Assembly: GCF_002831565.1 (NCBI RefSeq)
Contig: NZ_CP025096.1
Location: forward strand, 4,202,501 to 4,266,500
Direction of reading: 5' to 3'
DNA: 64,000 nt
From: Spirosoma pollinicola
GTDB taxonomy: Bacteria > Bacteroidota > Bacteroidia > Cytophagales > Spirosomataceae
Under the pieces are notes generated by a model, which saw only the letters and a list, made by a program, of their open reading frames with translations, searched no databases and was not told where the DNA came from. A program made the position numbers and the translations under genes. Below, in pieces: positions 1 through 9,446 of the stretch (positions are counted from its first letter, which is position 1; every line of letters begins with the position of its first letter).

Positions 1-110
1 TTACCCTATAGAATGCTTGCCTGCCAGCCAACAACTCATTTAGTGGCTACGATGACGATGTATTCGTTCCTAACAGACCAGTTTCACGCAGTAAAAACAA
101 ACCATTTCTC

Positions 111-359
111 ATGAAAAAAGTACTCGCATTAGCCTTTGTAGCGGCTATAACCCTGTCCACCGCCTCGTTTGCTCAGGACAAGATGAAGAAAGACAAGATG
201 TCATCCTCAAAAATGAAAGACGATAAGATGGCGAAGGATAAAATGTCGGATGATAAGATGATGGACGACAAAATGAGCGACGGTAAAATGGCGACGGGTA
301 AGATGAAGAAGGATAAAATGAAGATGAAAAAAGACAAGATGAAGACGGATAGTCAATAG
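111..359 (+). CDS. Secreted MXKDX-type repeat protein
   Basis: An 82-residue protein with a clear Sec signal peptide (residues 1-22, ending SFAQ). The rest is almost entirely a Lys/Asp/Met repeat: about a dozen units of the form (D/G)KM plus two variable residues, such as DKMKK, DKMSS and DDKMA. This matches the small-protein family known as pentapeptide MXKDX repeat proteins, whose function is unknown. Methionine spacing and the lack of hydrophobic residues suggest an extended, charged periplasmic or surface peptide. Metal binding or oxidant scavenging by methionine is only a guess. It stands alone, with no gene on either side in the same orientation. Confidence 0.85.
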   Translation: MKKVLALAFVAAITLSTASFAQDKMKKDKMSSSKMKDDKMAKDKMSDDKMMDDKMSDGKMATGKMKKDKMKMKKDKMKTDSQ

Positions 360-460
360 GCCATTTTGACGGCCAAAACCTTTAGCAATTGGTTGAGGAG
401 AGCCTGTTCAGATCACCTATGTATCTGGGCAGGCTATTTTTATGTCTAGTATTTTACCCC

Positions 461-1207
461 TTACCAATGGTAGGCAATGGCCCCTAAAATACGGGCATTG
501 CTACTGCGAAACCGGTCGTTGTCAAACGTCAGTTTACGGCTGGTGGTGTATTCGTTGAATTGAAAACTGAGCCCTCCACGCAAACTGAAGCGATTAGTAA
601 GTCGATACCGGACATAGCCTTCGGAATTCAAGCTTCCCCGGTCACTTTTATCACCCAGCAGGATATTGAATGCCGTCAGGCTGGCTTCCTGGATGGTGCC
701 ACTTAAAGGGGATCGAGATGGGCTATTGGCGATGAACGTACCCGATTGTTTAGGCCCGACCGTAAACCCAATCAGGTCGATATTGACGCCGAGGTCAAGC
801 CGGTGGCTTAAAGCGTATTCCAGATTAAGACTGATATTGACCGAATGAGCCAGGGTGTTTGAAAGCCGTAACGTATCGATATGTTCCTCCAGATCTTTAC
901 TGAACAAACCGACCACGCTTGCTTTTCCGTTACCCTTGACTAAATCAGCTGGTGCTGTGCGATAGTCGGTAGCCTGACCAAAGGCCGATGTAAGCCGAAG
1001 ACCATAGCCAATTTTAAATCGATGTAATTTCCCCAGACCATACAGGCGGTTAAGCGACAACGCAGCGGTTGTCAGACTTCCTTTTGTAGCCAGACTCAGA
1101 TCGAGTGTCTGGGTGACCGCCTTGAAATCAGGCTGTCCTGCGTCAGTTTGTGCCGAGACAATAGCAGGGAGCCAGATCAAAAATAAAAAACCAAGCCGTC
1201 GAATCAT
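461..1207 (-). CDS. Putative outer-membrane beta-barrel or exported protein
   Basis: About 248 residues when started at the internal Met that begins MIRRLGFLF; an upstream start at 1231 is possible but puts eight residues before the signal peptide. The N terminus is a typical signal peptide (VSAQ cleavage region). The remainder alternates polar and hydrophobic residues and ends in an aromatic residue (AIAYHW), as outer-membrane barrels do. Repeated phrases such as 'RLDLGVNIDLIGFTVG' and 'RFSLRGGLSFQFNEY' read like barrel strands. I do not recognise a named family. It is transcribed towards, and convergent with, the small repeat protein. Confidence 0.7.
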   Translation of the reverse strand: MIRRLGFLFLIWLPAIVSAQTDAGQPDFKAVTQTLDLSLATKGSLTTAALSLNRLYGLGKLHRFKIGYGLRLTSAFGQATDYRTAPADLVKGNGKASVVGLFSKDLEEHIDTLRLSNTLAHSVNISLNLEYALSHRLDLGVNIDLIGFTVGPKQSGTFIANSPSRSPLSGTIQEASLTAFNILLGDKSDRGSLNSEGYVRYRLTNRFSLRGGLSFQFNEYTTSRKLTFDNDRFRSSNARILGAIAYHW

Positions 1208-1779
1208 GGTAAAGGGAAGATTTAACCGCACTAATAAGGGCTAATTTATTGTCAAATCGCCTATTGATCATCAATTATAACCAGTGTGGTCCATACGAGT
1301 ATTGGTTTGAAAGTGCCAATGTTGATCACACAACTCGAGTCGCTTTATCTCAGTGTCAGAGTAATGAAAAAATTAGCCGAAAAATGATTGATTTTCAGCA
1401 ACGAAACGACGATTTTACCAGAGAAGTTATCACAGAAGTATAACATTTTGTAGATTGGGATGCGCTGGCGTACAGACCCCGGGTTGGCAAAATTGACCAA
1501 ACTTCGGCGCACGTTAAACACAGGTGTAAGCTGCTCCACCTGACCACCGGCCTTCCTGGAACTTGAACAAATGCCTTTATGAAACAGCCATCAACACAAA
1601 ATGCCTATAGGTTAGCGAATAAGCATTCTGATTGCAGGACTTTTCATAAGATTCCTGTATTCTCAGGAAAGCCAGACAACAGATCGACCAAATCGTATCT
1701 ACCTGAAAATGTTATACTTCTGTGATAACTTTGACGTAAGGCTTCGGTTCTGACTAATGAACTAACATTCGTCAGCGTG
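1208..1779. other. Non-coding stretch with a 26-bp inverted repeat
   Basis: No convincing gene is seen in this stretch of about 570 bases. A perfect 26-bp inverted repeat occupies 1424-1449 and 1706-1731, flanking 256 bp of unrecognised sequence. The short open frames here have no start context or recognisable composition. The repeat could be the ends of a degraded small element or a very long-range hairpin. Confidence 0.6.
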
Positions 1780-3090
1780 ATGAAAAAAACAGTGTTTGCC
1801 ACCGAAGGAATCAACCTATACGCCTGTTGTATGGCGTTGGTAATGATGTTTCTCATTACTTTTTTTAGTGGTTGCCAGGACCACAGAGATCCGGAAACGC
1901 CTGATAGCAGTTTACCGACGAATGTACTCTACATTGAAAATAACGTAGCAGTTGATAATCAGAATGCCATTCTGGCCTATCGCAGGGGAGGGGATGGTAC
2001 GTTAACAGCATTGGCAGGGAGCCCATTTGCCACTGGTGGTAAAGGCGTGAGTAACCCGACCCAAAAGTTAGGGCCGGATGATTCCGATCAGTGTATTGCC
2101 CAAAGCGAAGACAAAAAACGATTGTTTGCGGTAAACTCCGGGAGTAACACAATCGCCGTGTTCAACGTAGCTGCCGATGGATCGTTAGCACCCGTAACGG
2201 GCTCGCCATTTGCTTCAGGAGGCATCAATCCCACCAGTGTGAGTGTGGCGGGCAACAAGCTGTATGTGGTTAACAAAAACGACGACCCCCTGCAACCTAA
2301 CCCGGCCAAACCAAATTACACGGTACTAACAATCGAAACGGATGGCCGCCTAACCCCACTGGCCGGTTCAACGATTGAAACCGCAGCCAGTGTATCACCC
2401 GGTCAGGCGCACCTGGCACCGGGCAAAAGGCTTTTATTCGGCGCTGATTTTTTAGCTTTCATGCTGCCAACACCCATTGGTAGCTTGCGGGCCTTTACCG
2501 TTGGCGAAGATGGCAAATTGGCCCCAACGGCAGGTACACCCATCACCATCAGCGGTATGGGTGGCGCGTTAGGCTTATGGGCCCATCCCTTGCAAAATGT
2601 ACTGTACGTTGGCCATCCCCTTGAGGGGATGATTGGCGTCTACTCCTATGATTCAAACACGGGAGCGCTTACCTTTCAGACTAAAGTAATGGCTGGGAAA
2701 GCAGTTTGTTGGCTACGGGTCAATAAGACCGGAACGCGCCTGTATGCGCTGGTAAGTGGCGAAAATAGAGTGGCTGTTTATGACTTGACGAATCCGCTGG
2801 CGCCGGCCAATGTGCAGTTTCTGGACTTAAAAAATTCTGGTCCTTCTTATGAGGTTCCCATGGCTGGAGCTTTTACAACCAGTGAACCCTTTCACGAGGA
2901 ATTATCACCGGATGAAAAGTATCTATATGTCATTAACCAGCATACCAATCCGGATTTTACCATCAGTGGTAATTATAATTACCTGCACACGCTGGTTGTT
3001 GGTACCAATGGGCAGATCTCGGAACCGGGTGAGCCCCTTCAAATTCCAGTGGATAAAACCGTTCGTCCTCAGGGAATTGTCGTGTATTAA
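1780..3090 (+). CDS. Beta-propeller lipoprotein, lactonase/YncE-like
   Basis: A protein of about 436 residues with an N-terminal lipoprotein signal: a hydrophobic stretch, then SGC with Cys at about residue 32. An ATG directly after a GTG is taken as the start. The body has repeated blades such as 'DKKRLFAVNSGSNTIAVFNV', 'NKLYVVNKND' and 'KYLYVINQHT', typical of the 7-bladed 6-phosphogluconolactonase/YncE-like family. Members are often annotated as lactonases, but most exported ones have no proven activity. The likely location is the outer or inner membrane facing the periplasm. It is monocistronic, and no signal links it to neighbouring genes. Confidence 0.8.
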   Translation: MKKTVFATEGINLYACCMALVMMFLITFFSGCQDHRDPETPDSSLPTNVLYIENNVAVDNQNAILAYRRGGDGTLTALAGSPFATGGKGVSNPTQKLGPDDSDQCIAQSEDKKRLFAVNSGSNTIAVFNVAADGSLAPVTGSPFASGGINPTSVSVAGNKLYVVNKNDDPLQPNPAKPNYTVLTIETDGRLTPLAGSTIETAASVSPGQAHLAPGKRLLFGADFLAFMLPTPIGSLRAFTVGEDGKLAPTAGTPITISGMGGALGLWAHPLQNVLYVGHPLEGMIGVYSYDSNTGALTFQTKVMAGKAVCWLRVNKTGTRLYALVSGENRVAVYDLTNPLAPANVQFLDLKNSGPSYEVPMAGAFTTSEPFHEELSPDEKYLYVINQHTNPDFTISGNYNYLHTLVVGTNGQISEPGEPLQIPVDKTVRPQGIVVY

Positions 3091-3253
3091 ATTAGACCTT
3101 TAAATAAACGACTTTTGGGTAGGAGCGGAATAAATTGATGTTCAGTACCCGTCAGCTACAAGCCATAGCGTCCCCGGAGTAGTGGGGTTTCTTCCTATTA
3201 GCGGGCTGAGTCGGTATGTTCAGCCCACCCTAAACCTGACCTGGCTGCCTGGT

Positions 3254-3667
3254 TCAACGTATCGTGGCCGGTCGGCTTAGTCTACGCCTTTCCAGCCAGT
3301 AGCCAACACTAAGTAAGAAAAACAAAATCCCGTCCAGGATGAGTTGATCGGGCCATTGCCCTGGATGAGTAAACTCAGGATCAAACAGGGCCGTACCGGG
3401 AAAAAAATAAGCCCCTACCTGACCCAGCCAGTACAAACTCCCGAAAAGCACCGCTAATTGGAGTGTAACCCGTTTTTCGCCTTGCTGAAACCACAAAAAC
3501 CAGACCGACAAAAAGCCCAATAGTGCACCCAGAACCATGGTCTGGGCATTGTGGAACTTGGCGTGAGGTGGCCAGCGGGGGTTAAATATGTGGGTTTCAT
3601 TCCAATCGAAAACGAAGCCCCCCAGCATCGTTACCAGTGCCACAATTGTGATCAATACCTTGCCCAT
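3254..3667 (-). CDS. Small integral membrane protein of unknown function
   Basis: A 137-residue protein with four hydrophobic segments (about residues 4-20, 43-62, 70-90 and 108-125). Between the first two is a conserved-looking soluble block, 'DWNETHIFNPRWPPHAKFHN', which I associate with an uncharacterised membrane family (possibly DUF6640), though this could not be checked. The C-terminal tail is basic, which suggests it faces the cytoplasm. The gene stands alone between the propeller gene and the glycosyltransferase. Confidence 0.75.
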   Translation of the reverse strand: MGKVLITIVALVTMLGGFVFDWNETHIFNPRWPPHAKFHNAQTMVLGALLGFLSVWFLWFQQGEKRVTLQLAVLFGSLYWLGQVGAYFFPGTALFDPEFTHPGQWPDQLILDGILFFLLSVGYWLERRRLSRPATIR

Positions 3668-3801
3668 CAGAACTAGTTTAGTTCGGTAAATTAGGCAAAA
3701 ACAGCTTTGCTTCGTAAAAAATTGATGGGCTCGATGGTCGGGGCTTACTGGCCTTGATTGGCAAACAAAAATTGATTGATCAACAAACCCCTCCTGCTAT
3801 C

Positions 3802-5373
3802 TTACAGATAAACGCAGTCAAGAATACGATGTCCGGCTATCGGAACGGGAATTATCCGGACCACCTTAACCCGATGCGTAGCAATAAAATACTCGATCTG
3901 ATAACGACTAGCCTCATCAACGACGTAGAAATGAGGATACTGTTGTTTGGTGAACTCCGTCGACCAGACAATTGACTTAACATTGTATTTTTCCCGTACC
4001 GATTTGAGAATGTTATAGTCCGTAGACGAGCTTTTCCGATTCCCCTTCGTTAAAGCCGTCTTCCGGTGCAGCAAATAGCGGGCATTGGCTACTTGATGGT
4101 GCCAAATCGGCAAGAAGTAGTCAGCCGATTCAAAGAAGATCGGATAGGTAGCCTTGGTAGTGGGCAGGTAGTTCAGGATGCCGCTGGGGAAATTAACAAG
4201 TTTCCGATTCTGGTAAAAAATGAACCCCATCATTAAACCCACATATAGGGGTACAACGCGAGTCATGTAAGGGGGCGTTGCCAGCGTTGGCGCAAAATAG
4301 TGGTAGGCATACACTAGCTGATACAACAGCAACAAGTGGCTAGGCCATTGATACCGACTTAAGAATACAGATAGATACGTTAGTGACACCACCAGGGAAG
4401 TAAGGGCCGTTAGGAACATAACAAAACCCGCAAACAGATAAAAACTAAGCGCCCCATTGTTGGTAACGTGTTGATATCCTTGCTTTTGGTGGGGAATAGC
4501 AATATAGATAAATAACGCAAAAACGATACCGACACGCAACACGGGCAGAAAAGAGAGGAATGCACTGGCTTCAAGGCGCGAAGACAGGGTTGGGATCAAC
4601 TCGCCGATGGTTTGAAACGAGAGCAGAAACGTTGGGTCTGGAATCCAGGAGTAGGGCTTGCCCGCCAGCGATTGAATTTTAAAGTTGCTATACCATAACA
4701 GGAACCAGGTCCCAAAAATCAATAGGTGGGTCAAGGCTACCCACCAGTAAGCTTGCCGCCGAGACCATAAGTACAACAGGGCAAAAAAGCTAAGGGAAGC
4801 GGCTATATAAAAAAAGCCGAAGTTATGGGTCAGGATGAGCGCTGAGCCAGTCAGCCAGTGCATTGCTAACAAACGGGGGGTAGCAGGATTTTTTATGAGT
4901 GGTTGTATACTGATAAAATAGATACCGCTCAGCAGTAAGTACAAGGCATACGAGCGAATTTGTGTCAAAAGTAAAAAATTCAGATACGTCAGGCCAATGA
5001 CGAGGGTGAAGATAACGAAATTGCGAATGGGACTGCCCACTAAGCGTGTCGTATGGCGATAAAATAAAGCAACCGCGATGGAGAAAAAAGCAACGGAAAG
5101 CGCCCGTAAGAAATAGGGATTCAAGCTAACCTTATTGGCTACTAGCCAGACAAGATTAAAGTAGAGGGGCGGATTGGCATCGATATTGGCAACGAGCGCA
5201 TCATTCATATGCGCCCAGGAGGGATCGGATAAGAGAATGAAGCTTAAGACTTCATCCAGCCAGAGCCAGGATGGTTTAAAAAATAGGGAAGCGGTTAAAC
5301 TCAGCCACAACATCAGGCCAAGAACGAAGCTGAAAATGGTGGTTTGGCGCTCGAATAATTTGTCGGTGGGCAT
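3802..5373 (-). CDS. GT39/ArnT-like membrane glycosyltransferase
   Basis: A 523-residue polytopic protein with about ten transmembrane helices. After the first helix comes 'WLWLDEVLSF', the position of the catalytic acidic pair in GT-C enzymes. This is followed by 'NANPPLYFNLVWL'-type sequence (here DANPPLYF), the equivalent of the HPPLY motif of dolichyl- or undecaprenyl-phosphate-sugar-dependent transferases. The C-terminal 130 residues are soluble and periplasmic. Such enzymes move a sugar from a polyprenyl-phosphate donor to a lipid, glycan or protein acceptor at the outer face of the inner membrane. The acceptor cannot be inferred, and no neighbouring gene suggests one. Confidence 0.8.
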   Translation of the reverse strand: MPTDKLFERQTTIFSFVLGLMLWLSLTASLFFKPSWLWLDEVLSFILLSDPSWAHMNDALVANIDANPPLYFNLVWLVANKVSLNPYFLRALSVAFFSIAVALFYRHTTRLVGSPIRNFVIFTLVIGLTYLNFLLLTQIRSYALYLLLSGIYFISIQPLIKNPATPRLLAMHWLTGSALILTHNFGFFYIAASLSFFALLYLWSRRQAYWWVALTHLLIFGTWFLLWYSNFKIQSLAGKPYSWIPDPTFLLSFQTIGELIPTLSSRLEASAFLSFLPVLRVGIVFALFIYIAIPHQKQGYQHVTNNGALSFYLFAGFVMFLTALTSLVVSLTYLSVFLSRYQWPSHLLLLYQLVYAYHYFAPTLATPPYMTRVVPLYVGLMMGFIFYQNRKLVNFPSGILNYLPTTKATYPIFFESADYFLPIWHHQVANARYLLHRKTALTKGNRKSSSTDYNILKSVREKYNVKSIVWSTEFTKQQYPHFYVVDEASRYQIEYFIATHRVKVVRIIPVPIAGHRILDCVYL

Positions 5374-5604
5374 GAGTCAATCAGCTTGTTTTTCTGGTGA
5401 ATAGGTAGGCAAATGAATCCCATTTTGGAAGGAGTGGACTAACTTGATTAGTCAGCGGTTTCTGGTCCTTAAAGTGCTAAAAGTTACCAGTTAGTTGAGC
5501 CATCCTGGGCGGGTATTGACGTTTGCAACAGCCACTCTAATTATGTAAAGAGATTAAGTCAAGATGGCTACCTCTTTTTTGGTTGTTTTCAATCTAAGAA
5601 TTAC

Positions 5605-6402
5605 TCATTTAAACGCAGCTCCTTTCTCGCCAACTAAATAATAATAGCTGTTTTCCAGTCGATAGCCGCCCGACGCCGTTTTAAAGGGAGAAATAGCCGC
5701 TGTAACAGCGTCAATAGCCGCTTCCGGCGACGAGGCCAGGATCGCCCGGCGAGCGGGACCAGCCGACAACAGACCTTTCAGAGCCTCTTCCAGGCTAGCA
5801 TAGACGAAGGGGCTGGAGACACTTTCCTTTTTGACTACCTTAAAATTAGCTTGACTAACGAAGGATTCTAAGGCCCCATCTTCGGATAAGGCAAACGGAC
5901 CGGGGGTGCCAAACGGAGGAGGGGGCATAAGTGAACCTAACGCCTTTAAATAAACGGCCGCTTGACAGGCTTGCGCTTTTCCCCAAATGACAATCCCTAA
6001 TTTACCCGCCGGTTTTAGAACCCGGTAGGCTTCCTTTAGAGCCTGGACTGGCTGAGCCGCATATTGGAACGAGTTAAACCCGGTTACGAGGTTAAAGCTT
6101 TGATCCGCATACGGTAAGTCTTCCATATCACCGGTCTGGAAATCGCCCGCAGGCGTTTTATACTGGGCAATCTCAATGAATTCAGGCGTGGCATCAAAGC
6201 CCCAAACTTGAAATCCTTGTTGAGCCGCCAGTTGACAAAACAGTCCTGATCCACACCCCACATCCAGTATCTGGTGAGCCGATGCCGTTTTAAGGTCCTT
6301 ACTAACGTGTTCAAACACGGGTTGCAGGGTAACTTCTTGATAGGAAGCCCAATCTTGAGCGGAGGCTCCCCAAAGTTGAGCTTGGATTTTTTGAGTACCC
6401 AT
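5605..6402 (-). CDS. Class I SAM-dependent methyltransferase
   Basis: A 265-residue cytosolic protein. Motif I is 'ILDVGCGSGLF' at about residues 45-55, followed by an acidic residue ending strand 2 (WGFDATP), motif II-like 'GDMEDLPYADQSF' and post-II 'EAYRVLKPAGKLGIVIWG'. This is the Methyltransf_11 (UbiE-like) layout, and the length is normal. The C-terminal half carries a proline-rich cap region likely to bind substrate, so the substrate remains unknown. The next gene on the same strand (an erythromycin-esterase-like lipoprotein) lies upstream with about 120 bp between, so co-transcription is possible but unproven. Confidence 0.85.
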   Translation of the reverse strand: MGTQKIQAQLWGASAQDWASYQEVTLQPVFEHVSKDLKTASAHQILDVGCGSGLFCQLAAQQGFQVWGFDATPEFIEIAQYKTPAGDFQTGDMEDLPYADQSFNLVTGFNSFQYAAQPVQALKEAYRVLKPAGKLGIVIWGKAQACQAAVYLKALGSLMPPPPFGTPGPFALSEDGALESFVSQANFKVVKKESVSSPFVYASLEEALKGLLSAGPARRAILASSPEAAIDAVTAAISPFKTASGGYRLENSYYYLVGEKGAAFK

Positions 6403-6525
6403 AATTTTTAGGTTCTTGGTAGGCTTTAAAAGTAGTCTTTATCTTGCCATAGGGCTTGTAAACCAGGTTTGTTGTATAAATGCGACTCATGTTAAGTTGC
6501 CCAATTGATTCTGTTCCCTGCCGAA

Positions 6526-7878
6526 TCAAGGTAATAACTGAGTCGGACTGGTGTCTCGAAAATGAATCAGTACATCAAAGCCCGTACTCAGGCCGATTGA
6601 GTAGTAGGCTTGGTCAGGTTTACGTTCGTCATACCCCGCCCCGGCTAAAAAAAAGGAATAAGGTGTACTTAGCCAACTCCCTAAACTAGACCCCGCATCA
6701 AATCGATGCAGGTTTAGAATGAAATTCGCCGACTGGCTTCTGCCCAATAGATAGTTGTAAGACCGTGGTGTAGCAGCCCCACTCACCGATAAGACCGACA
6801 GAGGAGTAGCCGCCAGGGCGCTGTTTCGCCCCGTAAAGCGCCCATTCGCTAAACTCGTTCCAATCGTTACATACTGATCCTTTAGCTGCTGCTTCAGATA
6901 GCTGCCCATCGTGGGCTGGCCGCAGTTAACGGTAGGCAAATCCCCGATATGGGTACTATGAGCCCACAAACTTAATTTACTCACCTTCAGCTTGGTCAGC
7001 AGCCATTGAGCATTTTCAGCTAAATAGCCATCCCGTTTGGCGCTTTTCTGGCAGAGATCGCTTATACTAGCCAAATTCTGTTGCTGAATCAACACACGAG
7101 CCGCTTGCTTTGCCACTTCGTACGCTGGACTCCCGCTAGCACTCGTCCAGTTGGTTTCATTGCTAACAAACAGGTTGTATAATTCGGGTAATTTTTGGCT
7201 GTATTGTTGAGCCGGTAAGGGCGAGTTTGCCCCGATCGTAAGATTGAATAACGTAGCGATCGAGTCAATTTTTGCCAAGGAGCCAGGATCTACTTTTGCT
7301 ATGAATTCACGGATCAAGGGAAATTCGTCGGTTGCTTCCGGGCAATCAAGCCCATAGACTGAAATTTGTTGCGTACTGCTTTTGCCGGTGTTGTACTCCC
7401 GCATCCATTGGAGCCATTGGGCGACTTCAGTCGTCGAGAGTGGCCAGGAGTTTAAGCTCTTGGCCGCCACAGCCGCGTCGGTAAAGGATGAGCTTTCCCC
7501 ATGGATGAAGCGGTTGACCAGTATCGTGCGGCCGAAGCTAGCCTCAATGCCAATTGCCTGGTGATGATGGGTTTGAACCAAATAGCGAAATAAACGATCT
7601 TTGGTCTGCGCAAATTCATGGGTGCCATGGGTGGATTCACCGATACCCACTACCTGGGCTTTGGCTAGAAGCGTATCTAAAACAGCCAAATCGCTAAACT
7701 CTCGGGTTGGATCAGCATCTTTGATGGGATAGTTACTTTTATCCAAAGCTGCCACTACGGTTTGCTGTTCCGTGGTCAAATCAGATGGTGGCTGGGGCTC
7801 AGCCTGTTTACAGCCGATCAAGGTAAAGCGTAGCAGAATTGAGAAACTAGTGAAACGAAAAAGCCATCGGGAAGCCAT
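6526..7878 (-). CDS. Erythromycin esterase family lipoprotein
   Basis: A 450-residue protein with a lipoprotein signal (TLIGC, Cys23). The motif 'VVGIGESTHGTHEF' and 'AIGIEASFGRT' are the signature of the erythromycin esterase (Ere/succinoglycan biosynthesis) family, where the Glu and His residues take part in catalysis. 'LWAHSTHIGD' later supplies the second conserved His. Family members hydrolyse macrolide lactones, but many chromosomal homologues have no known resistance role, so resistance should not be assumed. Location is likely periplasmic and membrane-anchored. Confidence 0.85.
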   Translation of the reverse strand: MASRWLFRFTSFSILLRFTLIGCKQAEPQPPSDLTTEQQTVVAALDKSNYPIKDADPTREFSDLAVLDTLLAKAQVVGIGESTHGTHEFAQTKDRLFRYLVQTHHHQAIGIEASFGRTILVNRFIHGESSSFTDAAVAAKSLNSWPLSTTEVAQWLQWMREYNTGKSSTQQISVYGLDCPEATDEFPLIREFIAKVDPGSLAKIDSIATLFNLTIGANSPLPAQQYSQKLPELYNLFVSNETNWTSASGSPAYEVAKQAARVLIQQQNLASISDLCQKSAKRDGYLAENAQWLLTKLKVSKLSLWAHSTHIGDLPTVNCGQPTMGSYLKQQLKDQYVTIGTSLANGRFTGRNSALAATPLSVLSVSGAATPRSYNYLLGRSQSANFILNLHRFDAGSSLGSWLSTPYSFFLAGAGYDERKPDQAYYSIGLSTGFDVLIHFRDTSPTQLLP

Positions 7879-8162
7879 ACGTATGATTGGTATAGAAAGA
7901 AATGCCTTAGTTCAAGGTCATCGAATTAATTCACTAAGTAAGGCCACCAAATATATAATTATTTACCCTATACTATTGTACTATAGTAATTAACTCTGTT
8001 AATAGAAGTTGTTGTATAATCTTGATGGCTGTGGCAAAAGTCAGCTTCTCAAAACTTCACTATCTAATGCACTGTTATTCCTTTGATTATCAGGGCCCCA
8101 TAAGTTTTTTTACTTCCGATAAAGAATGCTATATATTCGCACCAATCGGACTAAACAGCGCT

Positions 8163-8285
8163 ATGAACAGGAACAAGAACTTCTTTCCGTCTCTATTGCC
8201 TTTTAATGTGTTCTTCGGCAAGTGGCGGGCTATTTTAGCCTTAATCAGTTTTGCTATTCTAGCGTTGATTAAGATGCTTCGCTAA
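8163..8285 (+). CDS. Possible 40-residue membrane peptide
   Basis: A short frame starting at an internal ATG encodes 40 residues with one hydrophobic helix (AILALISFAILALI) after a basic, aromatic N terminus. The frame is open further upstream, to 8022, but that part has no membrane or family signature. It ends 10 bases before the next small membrane protein, so the two could be co-translated. Function unknown and reality uncertain. Confidence 0.3.
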   Translation: MNRNKNFFPSLLPFNVFFGKWRAILALISFAILALIKMLR

Positions 8286-8295
8286 CCGCTGGCAG

Positions 8296-8616
8296 ATGGC
8301 TAAACTCACCAAAATACTCCTAACCATCAGTATGGTCTTGGCTTGGGGATGGACTCTCTTTATGGGAACGTTTGCTACTCACACGCATGGTCGAGCAGCA
8401 AGCTGGCTCATTGGTCTTAGTCTCATTGTGGTGCTGAGTGCCGTTTATAGCTACTTGAAACGCGCCCTAAAACAATCAAGGAATGGTTTAACATGTAATC
8501 GTTTTGAGTTGTGCAACAGCCACCTTGGTTATGTTACCTACAGGCATTATATGACTAAAAATAAAGTAGTCTGGCTTTTTATCGGACACTTAATTTACAG
8601 GGTTTTATCCGAATAA
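8296..8616 (+). CDS. Small two-helix membrane protein, hypothetical
   Basis: A 106-residue frame whose first 55 residues hold two hydrophobic segments (ILLTISMVLAWGWTLFMG and AASWLIGLSLIVVLSAVYS) joined by a short loop with 'THTHGR'. The C-terminal 45 residues look less protein-like and may run through non-coding sequence, so the real protein may have lost its original stop. No family recognised. Confidence 0.4.
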   Translation: MAKLTKILLTISMVLAWGWTLFMGTFATHTHGRAASWLIGLSLIVVLSAVYSYLKRALKQSRNGLTCNRFELCNSHLGYVTYRHYMTKNKVVWLFIGHLIYRVLSE

Positions 8617-8655
8617 GGTGTTTTCTGACGGCGGAATTCGCTGCCTTTTTCCTGG

Positions 8656-8799
8656 TCACTGGGCCCCAATTTCGAACTCATCAATGGGTATCAATGGCTC
8701 CAGTTTACCAGCCCGCATGGGCTTTTTCCGGATGATGTAAGCGGTCTTGTCCCAAATCAGTCGGACCTTTTTTTGGACGGATTGTGGCCTTGAAGACAT
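8656..8799 (-). CDS. Possible small basic protein of 47 residues
   Basis: An ATG-to-TGA frame of 47 codons reads MSSRPQSVQKKVRLIWDKT followed by a basic middle (IIRKKPMRAGK) and an acidic end (PIDEFEIGAQ). The amino-acid make-up is plausible for a real protein, and the frame fills an otherwise empty 270-bp gap. It resembles no family I can name and could also be a fragment. Confidence 0.35.
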   Translation of the reverse strand: MSSRPQSVQKKVRLIWDKTAYIIRKKPMRAGKLEPLIPIDEFEIGAQ

Positions 8800-8885
8800 G
8801 GGATAGTCTAGCTCACTGAATTTATGCTAGCGTCCACTTGGCCAAGCCTTTTATGAGAAAAGGTATTTTAAATTCGAAACGCGTC

Positions 8886-9446
8886 TTAAAGGAGTTTCTG
8901 TTTTCTCAACCAGGCTTGTATTATGGTTTCGGCCTCTTTTGCTCTGGCTCCCTGAATGACCAACAATTGCCCATCTCGTTCCGAACCGCCCCTGGTCATA
9001 AAGCCTTCTAGTATGTTGCTGTTAGGGCAAAGCTCGGCGACTGTCTGAAAACTACTACCAATGCCATAGCCACCGTTGCTATTGAACGGGATGACGAGTT
9101 TACCCTTCAAGTCATATTGATGCAGAAAGCTTTTTATCGGTGGGGGCAATTGCATACCCCAGGTTGGAAAGCCAACAAACACCACATCGTATTGCTGGAT
9201 ACGACCAATTTTTGTTCGTAAAGGCGGTAGAAAACCCGTTTCATTTTCATGGACTATCTGTTGAACCGTGGCCTGATAGTTCTGCGGGTAAGGCTTTTCT
9301 AATTCGAGAGAGACTAAAGTGCCGCCAATCTGTTTATGAATAATTTCAGCTAAGGCTTTTGTATTGTTCGTGCGCGATAGGTAGACAATCAAAATCTTTT
9401 TTGACGATAGCGATTGCGCATGCGTGATTGTCGAAGGAAAAAACAA
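8886..9446 (-). CDS. Flavodoxin family protein with signal peptide
   Basis: A flavodoxin fold of about 186 residues: 'ILIVYLSRTNNTKALAEII' is the FMN-phosphate-binding loop, 'VFVGFPTWGMQLPPPI' the second FMN loop and 'PFNSNGGYG' the third. The N terminus reads as the end of a signal peptide (FFPSTITHAQS), so the protein is probably exported, unusual for a flavodoxin but common in Bacteroidota. There is no ATG: the frame is open only to 9473, where a TAA lies directly upstream, and the complete hydrophobic signal would need a CTG at 9470 or TTG at 9446. It follows the SMP-30-like gene on the same strand with a short gap and is likely in the same transcript. Confidence 0.75.
   Translation of the reverse strand: MFFPSTITHAQSLSSKKILIVYLSRTNNTKALAEIIHKQIGGTLVSLELEKPYPQNYQATVQQIVHENETGFLPPLRTKIGRIQQYDVVFVGFPTWGMQLPPPIKSFLHQYDLKGKLVIPFNSNGGYGIGSSFQTVAELCPNSNILEGFMTRGGSERDGQLLVIQGARAKEAETIIQAWLRKQKLL

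Noticed and set aside
1249-1443. Open frame of 64 codons on the plus strand
   Set aside because: Overlaps the inverted repeat, has no family match and no plausible start context.
6526-7878. Calling the Ere-family gene a macrolide resistance gene
   Set aside because: Family signature only; chromosomal homologues often lack esterase activity on macrolides.
8022-8162. Upstream extension of the small membrane peptide frame
   Set aside because: Residues before the internal ATG at 8163 show no protein-like pattern; likely chance reading through AT-rich DNA.
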